Shown here one piece after another: positions 44,608 to 55,859 of a DNA stretch of 64,000 nt. A program made the position numbers and the translations under genes. How positions within the stretch are numbered: the first letter of the stretch is position 1; each line of letters begins with the position of its first letter. The notes beneath the pieces are model-generated. The model worked only from the letters and a program-made list of their open reading frames with translations, had not been told where the DNA came from and did not search any database. The stretch spans positions 15,352,346 to 15,416,345 of the forward strand of contig OW203740.1 of NCBI GenBank assembly GCA_934045075.1, in the 5' to 3' direction. The DNA is from Yponomeuta sedellus (Eukaryota; Arthropoda; Insecta; Lepidoptera; Yponomeutidae).

Positions 44608-47544
44608 GTGTATTCTATAATATTCACAGAGATGTTATCACAACATAGTAAAGGTGATGTCAAATTAGACATCTACTATCAGAATGTGCGAGGTGTTAGA
44701 ACGAAGTGTTCACAATTGTACCATAGTATACTTTTGAATAACTATGACTTGTTATTGTTTACGGAAACGTGGCTGCAGGATGATATATTTAGCTCAGAGT
44801 TCTGCGATAATAGGTACGACGTACTTAGATGTGATCGAGATCTTTCGATTACAAATAAGGCAACAGGAGGAGGTGTTATGATCTGCGCCCGTCGCGAACT
44901 GGGTGCGGTCATTCGGACCGAATGGATGAGTGCAACCAATGTGGAATTACTGTGGGTGAGTGTCCCAGCACGTAGTTTTGGCAGCCGAGTCAAATCAGCT
45001 TTAAATATTGCCATTTTATACCTACCGCCCGATCGCGACTTACCGGTACGATTGGAAGCCGCCCGTGAGAATATCGCTCGGGTGTTTGATTTTTACCCGC
45101 AAGATAATTTTTTAATCGTAGGTGACTTTAATATGCCTTGTATTCATTGGAATGATACAGGTTATACCCTTTTACAAATGGGTTCTATTGAAATACAAAA
45201 TGCAGCTGTAAAATTAATAGATGATCTAAATTTCTTGGGTTTTTCACAACAGAATCGTATTTACAACAAAAACAATAGGTTATTGGATCTGGCTTTTAGT
45301 AACTTGCCTCTTGGTATAGTGACCGTGTCGGACTCGCTTCTTCAGATTGATAGCCATCATCCTGCCTTTATAATTGAGATGCAGGACATTAGTATATTAC
45401 CTCTGAAAGAAAAAAGTCAGTCACGGCCATTATTTTTTAAGGCTAATTACGAGGAAATAAATAGTTTTCTGTTGACAGTCAACTGGGAGAATGAATTACT
45501 AAACTGTTCTTTTGATGAATGCTTAAGAAGATTCTACGCAACCCTTCAGCAATGTATAAGTAACTTTATACCTACGTCAACTAAAAATAAACAGAGTTAC
45601 CCTATTTGGTACAGTCGAGCCTTAATAAAAATAGTGAAAGAAAAAAGTCGAATGCATTCAAGGTGGAAAAGGTTTCACAATCCACGTGATTATGATGAGT
45701 TTGCTCTTTTGCGTAGGAGACAGCGTTTGATACAGGAGCAGTGTTACAAGGCATTTACCCGTCGCTCTGAGGAACTCATCAAGGACAATTGTAAATTTTT
45801 TTGGAGATTCGTAAAATGTATGCGAGGAGGGTCATGTTATCCTAAGCAGTTTTCATTGAAAGATCGCCATTTTACTGATGGATCTCGTATTGCAAACGCC
45901 TTCAATGAATTCTTTAAAAGTGTGTTTGTTGAAACGGGCTCTAACTCCAGTTTTAATATTGAAATTGATAATGAATATGCTTTGGACACTGTTTCTAGTG
46001 TAGAAATAACAGAAGGTATAGTATTTAAACACTTGAAATCGTTAGACTCTTCAAAGGGACCAGGCTGTGATGGCATACCACCAATATTTCTGGTAAATTG
46101 CGCTAAGACCTTGGCTTTACCTGTGTCACTGGTTTTTTCTAGGTCATTGAAAGAGGGAATGTTTCCTGAACAGTGGAAACGGGCTAATGTTGTACCCGTA
46201 CATAAAGGTGGTTCAAAAACTAGTATAGAAAAGTATCGTCCTATTTCGATTTTAAATATTCTGAGCAAAGTTCTTGAAAAAATAGTTTTCGACAGTATAT
46301 ATCAAACTATTTCGCGGGGTATATCAAATGCGCAGCATGGTTTCTTGAAACAGCGCTCGACTGTATCAAATTTAGCAAACTTCTCTAATTTTATTCTGAA
46401 TCAAATGGAAAATGGTGGTCAGGTTGACGTGGTCTACACCGACTTCGAAAAAGCTTTCGATCGTGTGGATCACGTCATCCTACTTGCTAAGCTACAGAAG
46501 CTGGGAATCCATGGAGATCTGCTGAGATGGGTACGTTCCTATCTGACCAATCGTTCCCAGGCTGTCGTGGTTGGCGGCTTTAAATCGGACTACGTCACCA
46601 TTCCATCCGGAGTCCCGCAGGGATCCCACCTCGGGCCGCTGTTCTACAACGCCTACTTATATGACATAGGAAAGTGTTTTGTTTATTCTAAGCATTTGCT
46701 CTACGCAGACGACAAAAAAATATTTATTCGAATTAATTCTAAAGATGATTGCCAGAGACTTCAGACTGATCTTAATCGGTTATTTAATTACTATACAAAT
46801 AATAGAATTTCAGTTAACATCTCAAAATGCCAATGTATTAGCTTTACAAGAAAAAAAGAGCCTTATATACACGAATACAATTTTAATGGCGTTGTGGTTC
46901 AGCGGGTCGAGGTCGTCAGAGACCTGGGGGTTCATTTTGACTGTAAAATGACTATGAACACCCACATCGATACAATAGTCAATAAAGCATTTAAGAACCT
47001 AGGATTCGCTATGCGTGTATGCAAACCTTTCTCTGAATCTGCTACTTTAAAAACAGTTTACTTTGCTTACGTACGTAGCATCTTGGAGTACGCGAGTCCG
47101 ATCTGGTCACCGCAATATATTATATACAAACAGCGTATTGAGAGAATTCAAAGAAAATTTATAAAATATCTAAATTATCGAACTCGTAGTTCATCGGATG
47201 CGTACGGATATGATTGTCGGCGTTATAATATGCTTACTCTTGAAGAGCGTCGTCTTGTGTTGGATATGGGTTTGCTGTGGGACATAGTGCACGGGAGGAT
47301 GGACAGCCCGGACCTGCTGGCGGGTCTGGCGTTGCACACCCCGCGGCGCCGCACGCGACATACACCTCTATTCCATGTGCCCTTGCATCGCACAAACTAT
47401 GCCAGAAATGCAGTTCTTACTAGATTGGCCCATATATTCAATAAGTTTTTTAAAGAAACAGACCCATTTTTGCTTAATAAATATAAATTTAAAAGACAAA
47501 TTGTAGCCCGGCTCAAGGAGCCTACTTCGGAAGCCGAGCAATAA
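44608..47544 (+). CDS. LINE ORF2: AP endonuclease and reverse transcriptase
   Basis: 978 codons without a break. Endonuclease residues are visible: YYQN about 23-26, TETWL about 52-56, VGDFN about 171-175, DSHHP about 248-252. Reverse transcriptase: KGPGCDGIPP about 483-492, YTDFEKAFD about 610-618, GVPQGSHLGP about 668-677, YADD about 699-702. All catalytic positions look intact, so the copy may be young and competent. No RNase H domain follows. Starting at the Met at 44632 is equally possible. Confidence 0.93.
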   Translation: MYSIIFTEMLSQHSKGDVKLDIYYQNVRGVRTKCSQLYHSILLNNYDLLLFTETWLQDDIFSSEFCDNRYDVLRCDRDLSITNKATGGGVMICARRELGAVIRTEWMSATNVELLWVSVPARSFGSRVKSALNIAILYLPPDRDLPVRLEAARENIARVFDFYPQDNFLIVGDFNMPCIHWNDTGYTLLQMGSIEIQNAAVKLIDDLNFLGFSQQNRIYNKNNRLLDLAFSNLPLGIVTVSDSLLQIDSHHPAFIIEMQDISILPLKEKSQSRPLFFKANYEEINSFLLTVNWENELLNCSFDECLRRFYATLQQCISNFIPTSTKNKQSYPIWYSRALIKIVKEKSRMHSRWKRFHNPRDYDEFALLRRRQRLIQEQCYKAFTRRSEELIKDNCKFFWRFVKCMRGGSCYPKQFSLKDRHFTDGSRIANAFNEFFKSVFVETGSNSSFNIEIDNEYALDTVSSVEITEGIVFKHLKSLDSSKGPGCDGIPPIFLVNCAKTLALPVSLVFSRSLKEGMFPEQWKRANVVPVHKGGSKTSIEKYRPISILNILSKVLEKIVFDSIYQTISRGISNAQHGFLKQRSTVSNLANFSNFILNQMENGGQVDVVYTDFEKAFDRVDHVILLAKLQKLGIHGDLLRWVRSYLTNRSQAVVVGGFKSDYVTIPSGVPQGSHLGPLFYNAYLYDIGKCFVYSKHLLYADDKKIFIRINSKDDCQRLQTDLNRLFNYYTNNRISVNISKCQCISFTRKKEPYIHEYNFNGVVVQRVEVVRDLGVHFDCKMTMNTHIDTIVNKAFKNLGFAMRVCKPFSESATLKTVYFAYVRSILEYASPIWSPQYIIYKQRIERIQRKFIKYLNYRTRSSSDAYGYDCRRYNMLTLEERRLVLDMGLLWDIVHGRMDSPDLLAGLALHTPRRRTRHTPLFHVPLHRTNYARNAVLTRLAHIFNKFFKETDPFLLNKYKFKRQIVARLKEPTSEAEQ

Positions 47545-47644
47545 TTTCATTGCGACCTTAATTACATACTAACTTCAATTACATGCAACATATCTTTATG
47601 TATTCATTTATGTTTATGTTACTTTTTATTAATTAATATAATTA

Positions 47645-47647
<3 letters not shown>

Positions 47648-47693
<46 letters not shown>

Positions 47694-47796
47694 ATATGTG
47701 TATATGTGTATATATGTATATACACATATATATATATGTGTATGTATATATGTGTGTATGTATATATATATATATATATGTGTATATATATATATT
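47648..47796. repeat. TA/TG microsatellite in LINE 3' UTR
   Basis: Runs of TA followed by TG and mixed TATG units. Short open frames across it are artefacts of the repeat. Confidence 0.95.
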
Positions 47797-48339
47797 ATTA
47801 TTTGTTTATCTACTCATTTATGTATTTATATGTGAAAATGATATTTACTTGTGTATCTATTTGTTCATCATAATCAACAAACAAATAATCTATTAAGATG
47901 AGGAAATGGTGTTGTTTAGAATCACAATTCAGTTTTGTTAAAGAAGTAATTTTTATTTTTATGTATGATGTGTTGATCCGGTTTTGTGAATTAGTTTTTT
48001 TTTTTTTTTTTAACGTAATAACTCAGAACGTTGTATCTTCTGAGGTAACCTATAATTCGCTATTAAGTTGGTCTATTATAAGAAGTATGTTACATTGTAA
48101 AGCTGGTTGGTTTCCTGAATAAACAAAATAAATAAATAAAATGTTTATAAGTATTGGACATATAAATAAATAGTTTAGTTGTTAAAAACGATATTTGACA
48201 ATAAAATATCACCTCACTGTTTGAGACTACCGCCTTCTCCACGTCACCTGTTGGTTGGCTAGAATAAAATACTATTTAGTATTAAGCCCGCCAATTGTAC
48301 AATCTTTACAGGTACAATAAAGAGTTTAATAATAATAGC

Positions 48340-48650
48340 CCAGTGGGGAGAACAATGGACTCGGAAGCGAGCGAGCCAGGTTCGACTCCCAGTGCGGGCA
48401 TGTACTAATGACTTTGTTTTCTTAGTTATGTACATTTGTGGAATCAAAGTAGCAATACCACTTGCTAACAGTGAAGGAAAACATCATGAGGAAACCTGAG
48501 TAGGTATCTGTTGTTAAAATATCTCAGCGCTTGAAATTACCAATCCGCGGTGGGCACGCGTGGTAATCAAGCCCATACTCTCTCTTTCTCTCAAAGAGAA
48601 GGCCTGTGCCCCTCAGTAGGACGTTTATAGGCAACATAAAAAAAATATTT
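48340..48650 (+). mobile_element. tRNA-derived SINE (third family)
   Basis: A tRNA-like head with GCCAGGTTCGACTCCCAG, then GAAGGAAAACATCATGAGGA and a T-rich/CTCT tail ending CAGTAGGACGTTTATAGGC. A relative is at 49690-49945 (GGGTTCGAACCCCGGC, GAAGGAAAACATCGTAAGGA). A different tRNA-like head is at 39780-39855. Confidence 0.72.
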
Positions 48651-50168
48651 TCAGAAATATCAGTACCTTCTTCTTCAGGCTATATTAGTCCACTGCTGGA
48701 CATAGCCCTCCCGTAATGAGCGCCATAGCGCAAGGTAGTGCCATCATTGGAGAGTTGTGCCCATAATCCCCACACTGGGCGTGCGGGTTGGGGATCGCAG
48801 TTTGGTGGAATCGTACTGCAGCAGGCGCTGCTGCCCACCCCCCGGTTTGTGTTTCTTAGTCGCCTTTTACGACACTCACGGGAACAATACAGTACCTAGA
48901 TACATAACTTTATAAAATCCGCGGATTACGCACGCTACTGTTGTCGATTGTACTTTGCCATGTTGTTAGGTCGCTATAATTGAGCAGAATTGAGCCGAGA
49001 TTACCGCCAGATGCTATCATGTCATGCCGGGGCCAGAAAAGGTCAGCGGTCCGCGCAATTGATGCTTACAAAATTTATCTAATAGCGCCACCAATGGAGT
49101 AAAAATGTTTTTATCAAAAAATTAAAATGAGAAATCTTGATAACGGTGTCAACTATTTTTAGAACATTCGATCTAGAACCTAGGATCAACATTTTAGGAC
49201 TTTAATCAATTTACGCCAAAAACGGCCGTTTTAGCGGAAATCTGTTAAAGTCCTAGGATATTAATACTACATTCTAGATAGACTATTATGATCGAAAAGT
49301 AATTATCACAGATATTAAGATTTTTGGTATTAACTCTTTGATTAAAACGTATAATAAAACAAGATATGATTTTTATTCCATTGATAAAAATCAGCGCTAG
49401 TTAGCGCCCTTAAGCGCCTAACACACTGATTGACCAATGATGAGTATCACGTGAGTCATTATACATCGGGTGACTTTGTTTATAATTGGTTGTTTGTTGT
49501 CATGAGCCTACAAGCAATACTACATTATATGCCAACAAATAAATGAAGCACATCCTACATAGACAATCCTGGGGCTGTCAGAAGTTTTTCAATTGTTCAA
49601 ATTGTTCTGTCATTCGATATACGGTCCACCTAGTTTCTCTCTATTTATAAGGGGATACTAACGAGGGATAATATAAGTTTAATACCTATGTGGTCCCTAC
49701 CGGCGGCGTAGATCGGCGGCTTCTCAATCGGGAGGCCGTGGGTTCGAACCCCGGCATGTACCAATGACTTTGTTTTCCAAGTTATGTACATTTCTGAAAT
49801 TATTGTAGCGATACCACTCGCTGACTCTGAAGGAAAACATCGTAAGGAAACCCTAGTGTCTGAAGTGTTAACGTACCTCGGCGCTTGCTATACGTACAAT
49901 GACCCAACTATGGGGCTAAGCGCGGAAATCTGAGGTCTAACTAACTAATGAATACCTTTGTCTGACTGTGTTTTTGTATTTAACTCCCGAACGCATGGGC
50001 CGATTCAAATAAAGCTTGCATTTTTGCAGACAATTCATCAAATAAATCAAAAATATTCATTAATACAACCATTACTATTTCTAAAATACACTTTCGCTGG
50101 GATTCCCTTTTAAGTACGAAATACCTTTGACAGGGAGTTTTCGATGGGAAAATCTTATGTTACCGTAC

Positions 50169-50295
50169 CTTTAAGACCTCATTGATGCTGTGGAGCGCAG
50201 TACTGGTGCCCAGACCCTGGCCTACTTCCACCAATACTTCCTCGGGCCGAACACGCCATGCCGTGTTGTTTAGCTCGGCGTCAATACGCGCTTGC
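50169..50295 (-). CDS. Guanylate cyclase exon: start of intracellular region
   Basis: The acceptor is CCTCAG and the donor is AAG|GTACGG. Peptide QARIDAELNNTAWRVRPEEV, the family's juxtamembrane W-x-V/I-x-x-E-E/D-x-x segment, then LVEVGQGLGTSTALHSINEV. Phase 0 exit. Confidence 0.88.
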
Positions 50296-51274
50296 CTGAG
50301 GAAAGCATAACCAGATCACAAACGGGGTGTGCGTGTGATCGCCTCCTCATATAAGGGCACCTGGATCCATCTCTGATGAGCCTACTCTGGGAGCAGTCGC
50401 CCTTCTATCACATCCTGGGCAACGGATTTATTTTATTTGTTGGGGTTTCAACAGGATGTGTGGCACATAAAAAATATCTTATAGTAAAATACTTAACGTG
50501 CCTTGCGAAGCGCTTCCGTGCTTCGCAAGGCACGTTAAGTATGCCGCCGTTGGTGCCGGCTGTCATATAATGGCAGTCGTTAAGCCATGTCAGAGGCCTT
50601 ATGGGCAGCTTGATAACTTCTGACAGTAAGGTCCGCCACTGTCTGACAATCCTCCATCAACACGGACTTGGCCCCCGTGGTGGAGTATGGCCTAACCTTC
50701 CTGCGATGCAGGAAGAGACCCGTGCCCTAGCAGTGGGGACATACAAGGGTTGATAACGAAAATACACAAGTGAATATAGTAAATTAACACATCCTTAAGA
50801 GTATCCCACACAGAACGCAACTGATGTCAGTTTACAAAGATCAATGTTTTGTGACGAACTGGGCCTGATTTTATATTAGAAATGCTGTTTCCGGTCAATT
50901 TAGTTGTAACTGGAGTAAAACAGCTTATGATCTTTAAAATTAATAGTTGTCTCTAAATTTGTAACTTTTATCTTAAAAAATTCTTCTTTAGACTTTAAAA
51001 TGAATAGTTTGGGACCGCAATGGGATCTTCAGTATCAGAATCTTCTAGCAACACATCTTAAGGCCACTTTCTCTTGTCAAAATTTACAAGACGGAATTAA
51101 TCTTTTTATTAAATGATTAAATTATTGCTTTTAGCAATAAGGCCGCCAATTGCACTATGTATATTTGCAATTGTTTTGTATTTGTTGTTTTTCCAGTGTA
51201 GGTACGATAAAGAATATTCTTATCTTAAACATTGAAGCTTCATTTTATGTAGCAACTACCTATTCGTCTCAAAA

Positions 51275-51540
51275 AATGTGGTAAACACACTTTGTGCCAA
51301 AAGGGCTACTATAACATAAAGGATATTTAGATGACAATGATGTCTGGAATTAAAGCCAGTACAATGCATGCGTTTTATGTTTTAGAACAATTATGTATAC
51401 TCTGTTAATTAAGATCTTTGAAAAGACTAACTCCAAAAAAACCTAGATTTTGAACCATGGACACCTAGTTTGAATTATAGCGTTCATTAAGCCGGAGTTT
51501 CTGCGCTACTTTGAATAAAACCTTTTCATTTCATATTTTA
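51275..51540 (+). mobile_element. Short 3' end of the same LINE family
   Basis: Starts at the GTAAACACACTTTGTGCCAA region and ends with ACCTTTTCATTTCAT. It corresponds to the last quarter kilobase of the element at 58755-60375. Confidence 0.82.
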
Positions 51541-53381
51541 AAGCTGTTTATTAATCTATAGTGGAATATGAATGTATCTTAAAATATGTAATCTACCCGC
51601 CATCCGCGACACAGGCTGCGCCTAGTGTAGGAGGCGTTATGACACTCTTGTCCAAATCTTATAATAAACGAATTTTTATTATTTTATTTTTATTTATCTG
51701 TTAAAGTTTTATTTCACGCCAAGGTGAAAAAATCACAATGCGAAATAGTACGAGTATTATAATGACTGGAAGAGTCCAAACAGGTGTTTGCTCTTACCCG
51801 CAGAGGTTTATCATGGAAAGTAGAGACGAAGCTCGCTTAGCTTCGTTAGACTTTTACGTCAAGATAAAGGGAAGAGACTGGCTAAAAAGACTCGTAATTT
51901 TACGAGCGTAAGTACTCAAATACCTCGGAAGCCTCATAAGTCACGAGAAACAACCATGTGTCTGTTTCAGCAAGGTTCACTTTGCAAAGAATTCTGGCTC
52001 GTATCTATATAAACTCTACATTGGATGCCGGATTCCAACGAAATGCAATGAAAAATGTTTTGAGTAGGGAATAAAAACGGGGAGAATTTCGAGCGCGTGG
52101 AAAGTTCTCTGTTTTCAAATAAGCGTCTGCAGCTGTTACATGTTCACGTTTCCAAAGAATAAGTAACTACGTTATATTCGGAACAATACCGCAACTTCGC
52201 TCTGAGTCTAAGAAGAATATGAAATAGGTATTTTATTGAATAGATATGAGCTGATATGAAATACATATACATTTTTTTATTTTATTCCCAGATAACCTGT
52301 CAACATATAGATGGAGATGGGTTATTGGTAGATAAAATAAAAATAAAGAGAATAAAGAAATAGCTTTTTTTAAAAACCTATTTAGAAGCTAAAAATTTCA
52401 CCCATGCCGGGACTCGAACCTGTGGCCTCTGGTTAACCGTGCCAGCGCTCTCCCAACTGAGCAAATGGTCGACTAACCGGCATCAGTGAAATTTGTAACC
52501 TCTTTACAATACTCTCTGTATTACGGATAAAGAAATAGCTCTCGTTCATTAAATTTATAATGAAATAAATAATACATTTTATTTTAAAATTTGGTTTGTG
52601 AATGTTCCGATTTCCCAGTATTTTTAAAAGTGCGATAGATAATCCGGAGATATGACAACAAAAGTTTCTTTGAGGTGGTATATAGCAGGAATTTACTGCG
52701 AATCGACTTTCCGTCACAAGGTTGTCTAGAAGAAATTACTGTTAGCAATAATACCGCCCATTGTCACTTTTATTTATGTCTTTTGTTTCTTGCGTGTAAT
52801 AAACAATATTCTTATCTTATAGGGTGAATTCAAAATCGTAATGAGAATACTAATCATATCGGCAGGAGATATTGTGGCGTGAAAAAATATCTTTTACTTT
52901 AAGCTGTTAATAGTAGGTATATTGCCCCATATGTGTAAACAAGTAAAATAGGAATTGAGTTGGCCGGTGGTGACCATGAGATGAAGGAGCCATTTTTTTA
53001 TGCCGATTGCTTATTATTAAGATTGGAATCGATATCAACCCTTGTATGTTCCCACTACTGGGGCGCGGGTCTCTTCCGGCATCGCAGGAAGATAAGGCCA
53101 AACTCCGACACGGGGTCCAAGTCCGGGTTGGTGGAGGATTGTAAGACAGTGGCAGGCCGTAAAGTCAGAAGTTATTACGCCGCCCATAAGACCTCGGACA
53201 CGGCTTAACGACTGCTATTACATGACACCCGGCAACAACGGCATAACGTACCTTGAGAAGCACGAAAGCGCTCGGAAAAAATTCCACTAGCCGTAGTCAC
53301 AGGACGGTTACCCATCCGGAATCTGAGTGCGCCTCTTGTTACTTTAACTCCAGTGATTAATTACACTCACTCGGTTCAACT

Positions 53382-53494
53382 AGGCCACGAGCGCTTCGTT
53401 CGATTAGGCCACAAGCGCTTCGTTCGGCTAGGCCACAAGCGCTTCGTTCGGCTAGGCCACGAGCGCTTCGTTCGACTAGATCACGAGCACTTCG
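53382..53494. repeat. 24-bp tandem repeat, about 4.7 copies
   Basis: Unit AGGCCACAAGCGCTTCGTTC plus GGCT, with the last copy truncated and diverged. It directly follows the dispersed repeat at 53035-53345. Not within an exon. Confidence 0.9.
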
Positions 53495-53658
53495 CCAAAT
53501 GGTTCTAAATTAACGAATTCGACATCACCCTGCCGTTGTCATAGCACGGTTAATTTAAGAAGAGGACTGAATAACTATTTGCCTCTTGCAATAGTTGTCC
53601 AGTTCCTTTCCTAAATTAACAGTTTATTAATTAAGACAGTACTTAGATTAGCACTTAC

Positions 53659-53743
53659 TTGTACGCGACGCAAGAAGCCGTGACGGCGAATGTTAGAAAT
53701 ATCGCAAGTCCGATGAAGCAATAAATGATCACTGTCTGAGTCT
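53659..53743 (-). CDS. Guanylate cyclase exon: transmembrane helix
   Basis: The acceptor is GCTTAG and the donor is CAA|GTAAGT. The peptide ETQTVIIYCFIGLAIFLTFA continues VTASCVAY, one hydrophobic helix of about 22 residues. It begins one base after the ectodomain exon and ends mid-codon, completed by the next exon as Lys. Confidence 0.9.
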
Positions 53744-54262
53744 CTAAGCAGCGTGAAAGTAAACGTAGGCCATTATTTTACGTAAAAATACACCAGCGAC
53801 TATTCGCTAACACTACTTCCTGTAAAAGTCTTCTGGAATTATGGACACCAGTTCGGTAGTAAAACATTTACATTGGAATATTCTACGATGGGAGGGCGAA
53901 AATCTTATTTTTCTTTTAGCTAGCGACCGGCAAAGTGTTTAATAAATTGCGAATGATTAAATTGTAAGTAGGTAAATCTCGTTAATTAGTAATAAATACT
54001 AACGTCGAATACGCGTAACCACGTCCCTTTTGATATGGCTTTCAAATCACCCAAAATGCATAGTGTATAAAAATATCAAGCGCCCACTTATTGCGCTTTA
54101 GTAGATAAAATCATCTATAGGTCAGACAAACAGACAAAAAAGACATCGTAGGCACAGCAACAGGTATCCGTTGGCACAGTAAAAGGTTCCCGAACCTTAA
54201 AAATAACGGAAATAGAGAAAAGTCTAACAAAAATATAAGAAGCATGCCGAATAGAACCTTAC

Positions 54263-54404
54263 CTCCTTGGCACATAGGGTCAGTGCCCAGGAAGCCGCAT
54301 CGCGGGGTGTTGGGCGGTGGATCGCGGTGGCCTCCGGGCCAGTGGATGGCCTTCCCGCTCACCGGCTGATACGAGCTGTTGAGGCCGTGGAAGAACGCTA
54401 CCAC
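54263..54404 (-). CDS. Guanylate cyclase exon: juxtamembrane ectodomain
   Basis: The acceptor is TTGCAG and the donor is GGAG|GTAAGG. Peptide VVAFFHGLNSSYQPVSGKAI, then HWPGGHRDPPPNTPRCGF and a final cysteine. The I-H-W-P-G-G and P-x-C-G-F motifs with paired cysteines are characteristic of natriuretic-peptide-type receptor cyclases just outside the membrane. Confidence 0.9.
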
Positions 54405-55489
54405 CTGCAAATAGTAGACTAGATTAGAGGAAAACACTTTTAACAGTAAATTGCTAAAAGGACGGGTGAACCTTAGATGAACGATTCTCTATCTTAGATG
54501 AAGAAAAAGTTCTCGGTCTGTATTCATTTATTCGTAATTTTATTTCTCAAGATTAATTTTGATTAGCAACATTGTATCGTGGGGAGAGGTAGAGCCCGCA
54601 TCGGCAGTTTGTCTCCGATCCTGACTCTTTATACCGACAAAAAATTTACCGATAAAATTACTAGTCCAATATTTACGAAAGTTTTAGTACGAAAAACCTT
54701 ATATATTTTTAAGGCTCTACTCCGTGCCGCCGTATCCGTATCTATACGGCTGGCACGGATAGCCAGAGGTCGCGGGTTCAAATCCCGGCATGGGTGGAAT
54801 TTTTTGCCTCTTAATAGATTTTTGAATTATTCCTAGCACGGGTTAGTATATTAAAAATAATATAACCGCCTCCTTAACTAGAAGAACAGGTAAGTAGATT
54901 GATGAATACATTCACAGCCCAACCCAAAGTATGCAAACGAGCCTAATAAAACAAAAGGAGTGTAACTTTTCGGCCGGGTTTACCAACTTTGTGACGTAAA
55001 TCGTGATAGATCGCGGGGGCGACCAGCGACCAACGATGTACCCCTAGAATGAATAACTTTTAGAGTTCAGTGTATCTGGTAAGAAAAAGGAATTGGGATC
55101 ACTCATCTATCTGTCCGTCAAACCCTACTGGATTTCTCCTCTACTGGGTGGAGAAAGTGTAACTTTACGTTACTCATTTGGGTGAACTTGATGACCCTGG
55201 GTGGTAGCCTGACAAACGATTAAAAATTTTTGGGGGTTTTCTGTGTGTGTGTGGAAAATAAAATATAAAAAAAACAAAAGTGACATATCAAAACTAAAAG
55301 ATCAGAATATTCTACAATTTTTGCAAGTCTAAATGGTGGAAATTACAATTTATGTTTATTCCTAGTATAAATAGTAGGTATGATGGCTCCTAATATTTTC
55401 GAAATAAGTGATATTTTTTTCTACCATACACAATGTTTTCGCATTATCATGCAAGCCTTTTTGCTTTTTTTGGATTTTAAAAGTTATAG

Positions 55490-55835
55490 TATTTTTATTT
55501 TTAATGCACTAACCCGTGCTAAGGAACAAATTTAAAATCCTATTTAGAGGCTAAAAATTTCACCCATGCCGGGATTCGAACCCGCAACCAAATCGCAAAT
55601 CGTTCCGATGTTAAAACCTAACTGCAAAGTAGGTAGTCGGGGCTGTAAGTAATGCAATTTGCTTAAGTCAGATGTCGCTGCCTGTACGTAATACAGAGAA
55701 TAGTGTAAAGAGGTTCGAAATTTCACTGATGCCGTGAGTCGCCCATTGGCTCAATTGGTAGAGCGCTGGCACGGATAGCCAGAGGTTGCGGGTTCGAATC
55801 CCGGCATGGGTGAAATTTTTAGTCTCTAAATAGGT
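55490..55835. mobile_element. tRNA-like element copy with left arm
   Basis: A minus arm (55490-55590) is joined to a plus-oriented copy with an intact tRNA-like core at 55736-55808. Other fragments of this family occur at 9815-9880, 23115-23250, 25850-26010, 52370-52525, 54735-54865 and 61555-61600. Confidence 0.82.
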
Positions 55836-55859
55836 TTTTAAATTTTAAAAGTTGCTAAT

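Larger units (their letters stand above)
43000..48140 (+). mobile_element. Full-length non-LTR retrotransposon, CR1/Daphne-like
   Basis: Two open reading frames in the expected order and a 3' tail of AATAAACAAAATAAATAAAT type near 48118. The 3' UTR includes a long TA/TG microsatellite (47648-47796). The element sits in the guanylate-cyclase intron between exons 50169-50295 and 41067-41237, in the opposite orientation. The exact 5' end and any target-site duplication could not be fixed. Clade assignment is from memory of similar lepidopteran LINEs. Confidence 0.85.

Noticed and set aside
47644..47896. Tyr/Ile/Val/Cys-rich open frames
   Set aside because: Translations of the TA/TG microsatellite.
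53382..53494. Possible CRISPR-like array
   Set aside because: Units are contiguous with no spacers, and the genome is eukaryotic; it is a minisatellite.
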